Shown here one piece after another: positions 62,589 to 64,000 of a DNA stretch of 64,000 nt. The notes under the pieces are model-generated. The model ran no database searches. It was given only the letters and a program-made list of their open reading frames with translations, and had not been told where the DNA came from. The position numbers and the translations under genes are program-made. Each line of letters opens with the position of its first letter. The first letter of the stretch is position 1. The DNA is from Pomacea canaliculata (Eukaryota; Mollusca; Gastropoda; Architaenioglossa; Ampullariidae). Location: assembly GCF_003073045.1 (NCBI RefSeq), contig NC_037603.1, positions 14,576,192 to 14,640,191 on the forward strand. Reading direction: 5' to 3'.

Positions 62589-64000
62589 GTAAGTGGTAAT
62601 TTATATTGGTTCTCCATTCATGCCAAAATTTACATAAACAGATGAGTTATGGTAATCAGTATATGCACCAAATGAAAAGAAACAAAAACTGTGACATGTA
62701 ATCATCAGAAATCCAAGTAATCTGAAGGGAGAAAAATACTGGAAAAATCTTACTCAAATTTTTAGATTTTGTAAAATTATACTTGAAGGCCTCAGCATTA
62801 GCCAGTTAAACTGTGGCTAAGATTTGTCTGTTAATTTAAGTTTATGCAAACAAAAGCCAGACAATCTGGTGAAACGCAAGCATTTTTAATGTTTCTTTGT
62901 CGTAGCAGATAAGAAATGGCTTCTAAATTAGGGCAGACTAGAGTTTCTTTTTCCAGCTGTGGTTTTATGAATTGGAGGCATTCATAAATTAATTGGGGTG
63001 ACTACATGTGAATAAAAAATATATTTAGGCTTTAAATTAGATATTATTTTATTATTTGACAAAATATATGCCATTTACACTATGGATCTTCTTGTACAAA
63101 CATCTCTAATATTGATTTTTAAATCTGCTCCTTTCAGTCTTTTATCTGACTTTATAACATTTCATACTAAAATAACTGCCACGAATATCAGAAAATGAAG
63201 TGTTGTGGGCCATAAACAAAAATAATTTAGGATGACGTAATGAAAAAAACCGTTTTAAACACAGATATTTAGTTGATGCACCCTGCAGTATTTATGACAG
63301 AGTGAATGTCGAAATGTTGTAAGGAGCCAATGAGGATAGTGTTTTTAGAATTATGATCTTAGTGACTGCATGAACAATTCTTGTCAAAAATAATTGTGAT
63401 CATTTCAAAATAAATGGTTAATGTTTTTAAAAGTGTCGTGTCTTTCTTATGTGTGGCATTATGTTACATTAGTACAGAAAGAAGCATCCTCATATTTATA
63501 AAGAAAAATATGCTGGTAGAAATTATTTATGCTTGTGCATGCATTTTTGTGTTTTTCTCTCTTTCACACACACACACGTAGCTTTTACATCTAGCCAGTC
63601 ATGCATGTGTGAATACTCAAAAAAGAGTATGTAAAGATTATCATACATTTTGTATATATAAATGTATACATCCAGATCATGGCATTCTTGCACATGCACA
63701 CACAAATATGTGATTGCTGTCTTCCATCCACCTATCCATGCACATTCAAGTACACTCAAGTGCATACATGAACATATACACAGGCAAAATATGTCTGGAT
63801 GCATCTATTCATAAGCTTTCATATTCAACGATATTTTTTTACATATTATCAGTTCTGCTGTAATATACCTGAAGTGTGAAATATTTAATAAATTTTGCTT
63901 GAAGGTTCTTCAATGATAATTGTCACATTTTGACTCAAAATGCAGTTTGGTTCTAAAATCAAGCATAATTATTTTTTTTTCCAAGAAATTTCTTTTGTTG
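62589..64000 (+). other. VWA8 intron continuing past the window edge
   Basis: The donor GTAAGT follows the exon ending at 62588 in phase 2. No acceptor-exon pair continuing the VWA8 frame was found before 64000. The sequence is AT-rich with a CA/CATA-rich tract near 63560-63780; the minus-strand frame across that tract is low complexity, not a gene. Confidence 0.7.

Noticed and set aside
63523..63804. 93-codon minus-strand frame at the window end
   Set aside because: Driven by CA/CATA-rich low-complexity DNA inside a VWA8 intron.

Overview
This is a eukaryotic nuclear window: AT-rich, intron-dense, with canonical GT-AG introns and dispersed short repeats. The protein-coding exons are animal orthologues. 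The SINE tails (a TGATATAGC...TTGCTGGCTC...TAAAAC module) are of a type I associate with mollusc genomes, so an invertebrate, most likely a mollusc and perhaps a gastropod, is my inference. No operon, CRISPR array, rRNA, tRNA gene or phage feature was seen.

Layout. 1-5.6 kb: intergenic, relatively CpG-rich, with SINE/hAT-like debris and no convincing gene. 5.6-13.2 kb (minus): the 3' part of a six-exon gene encoding at least 335 residues that I do not recognise, followed by a long AT-rich 3' flank. 13.2-14.25 kb: shared upstream region between that gene and the next, transcribed divergently. 14.25-22.9 kb (plus): a 12-exon ENOX1/ENOX2 orthologue (ecto-NOX, RRM plus coiled coil), with MITEs in its first intron. 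22.9-27.6 kb: 3' flank, retroposon debris and a partly duplicated segment. 27.6-43.1 kb (plus): a 23-coding-exon EMSY orthologue with an N-terminal ENT domain, behind a promoter with consensus NRF1 and YY1 sites. Its last exons encode a phase-consistent, apparently complete bromodomain, which human EMSY lacks as far as I recall. 43.1-50.5 kb: long 3' flank with one hAT MITE, then a possible small minus-strand gene. 50.77 kb to the window end (plus): VWA8, the mitochondrial AAA+ ATPase, with 24 exons covering the N-terminal about 1,021 residues; it runs off the window.

The genes do not form a pathway. EMSY is a chromatin regulator, ENOX an oxidoreductase and VWA8 a mitochondrial ATPase. Exon models were built by hand from splice consensus, phase continuity and similarity to human proteins as I remember them. 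All junction phases agree in VWA8. They agree in EMSY and ENOX except at one point each, where a single missing base appears to break the conserved frame. The strongest observation is the ENT-bromodomain architecture of EMSY. The next are the unrecognised minus-strand gene, the two one-base frame breaks, two short tandem duplications lying on splice sites, and three or more MITE families with readable terminal inverted repeats.
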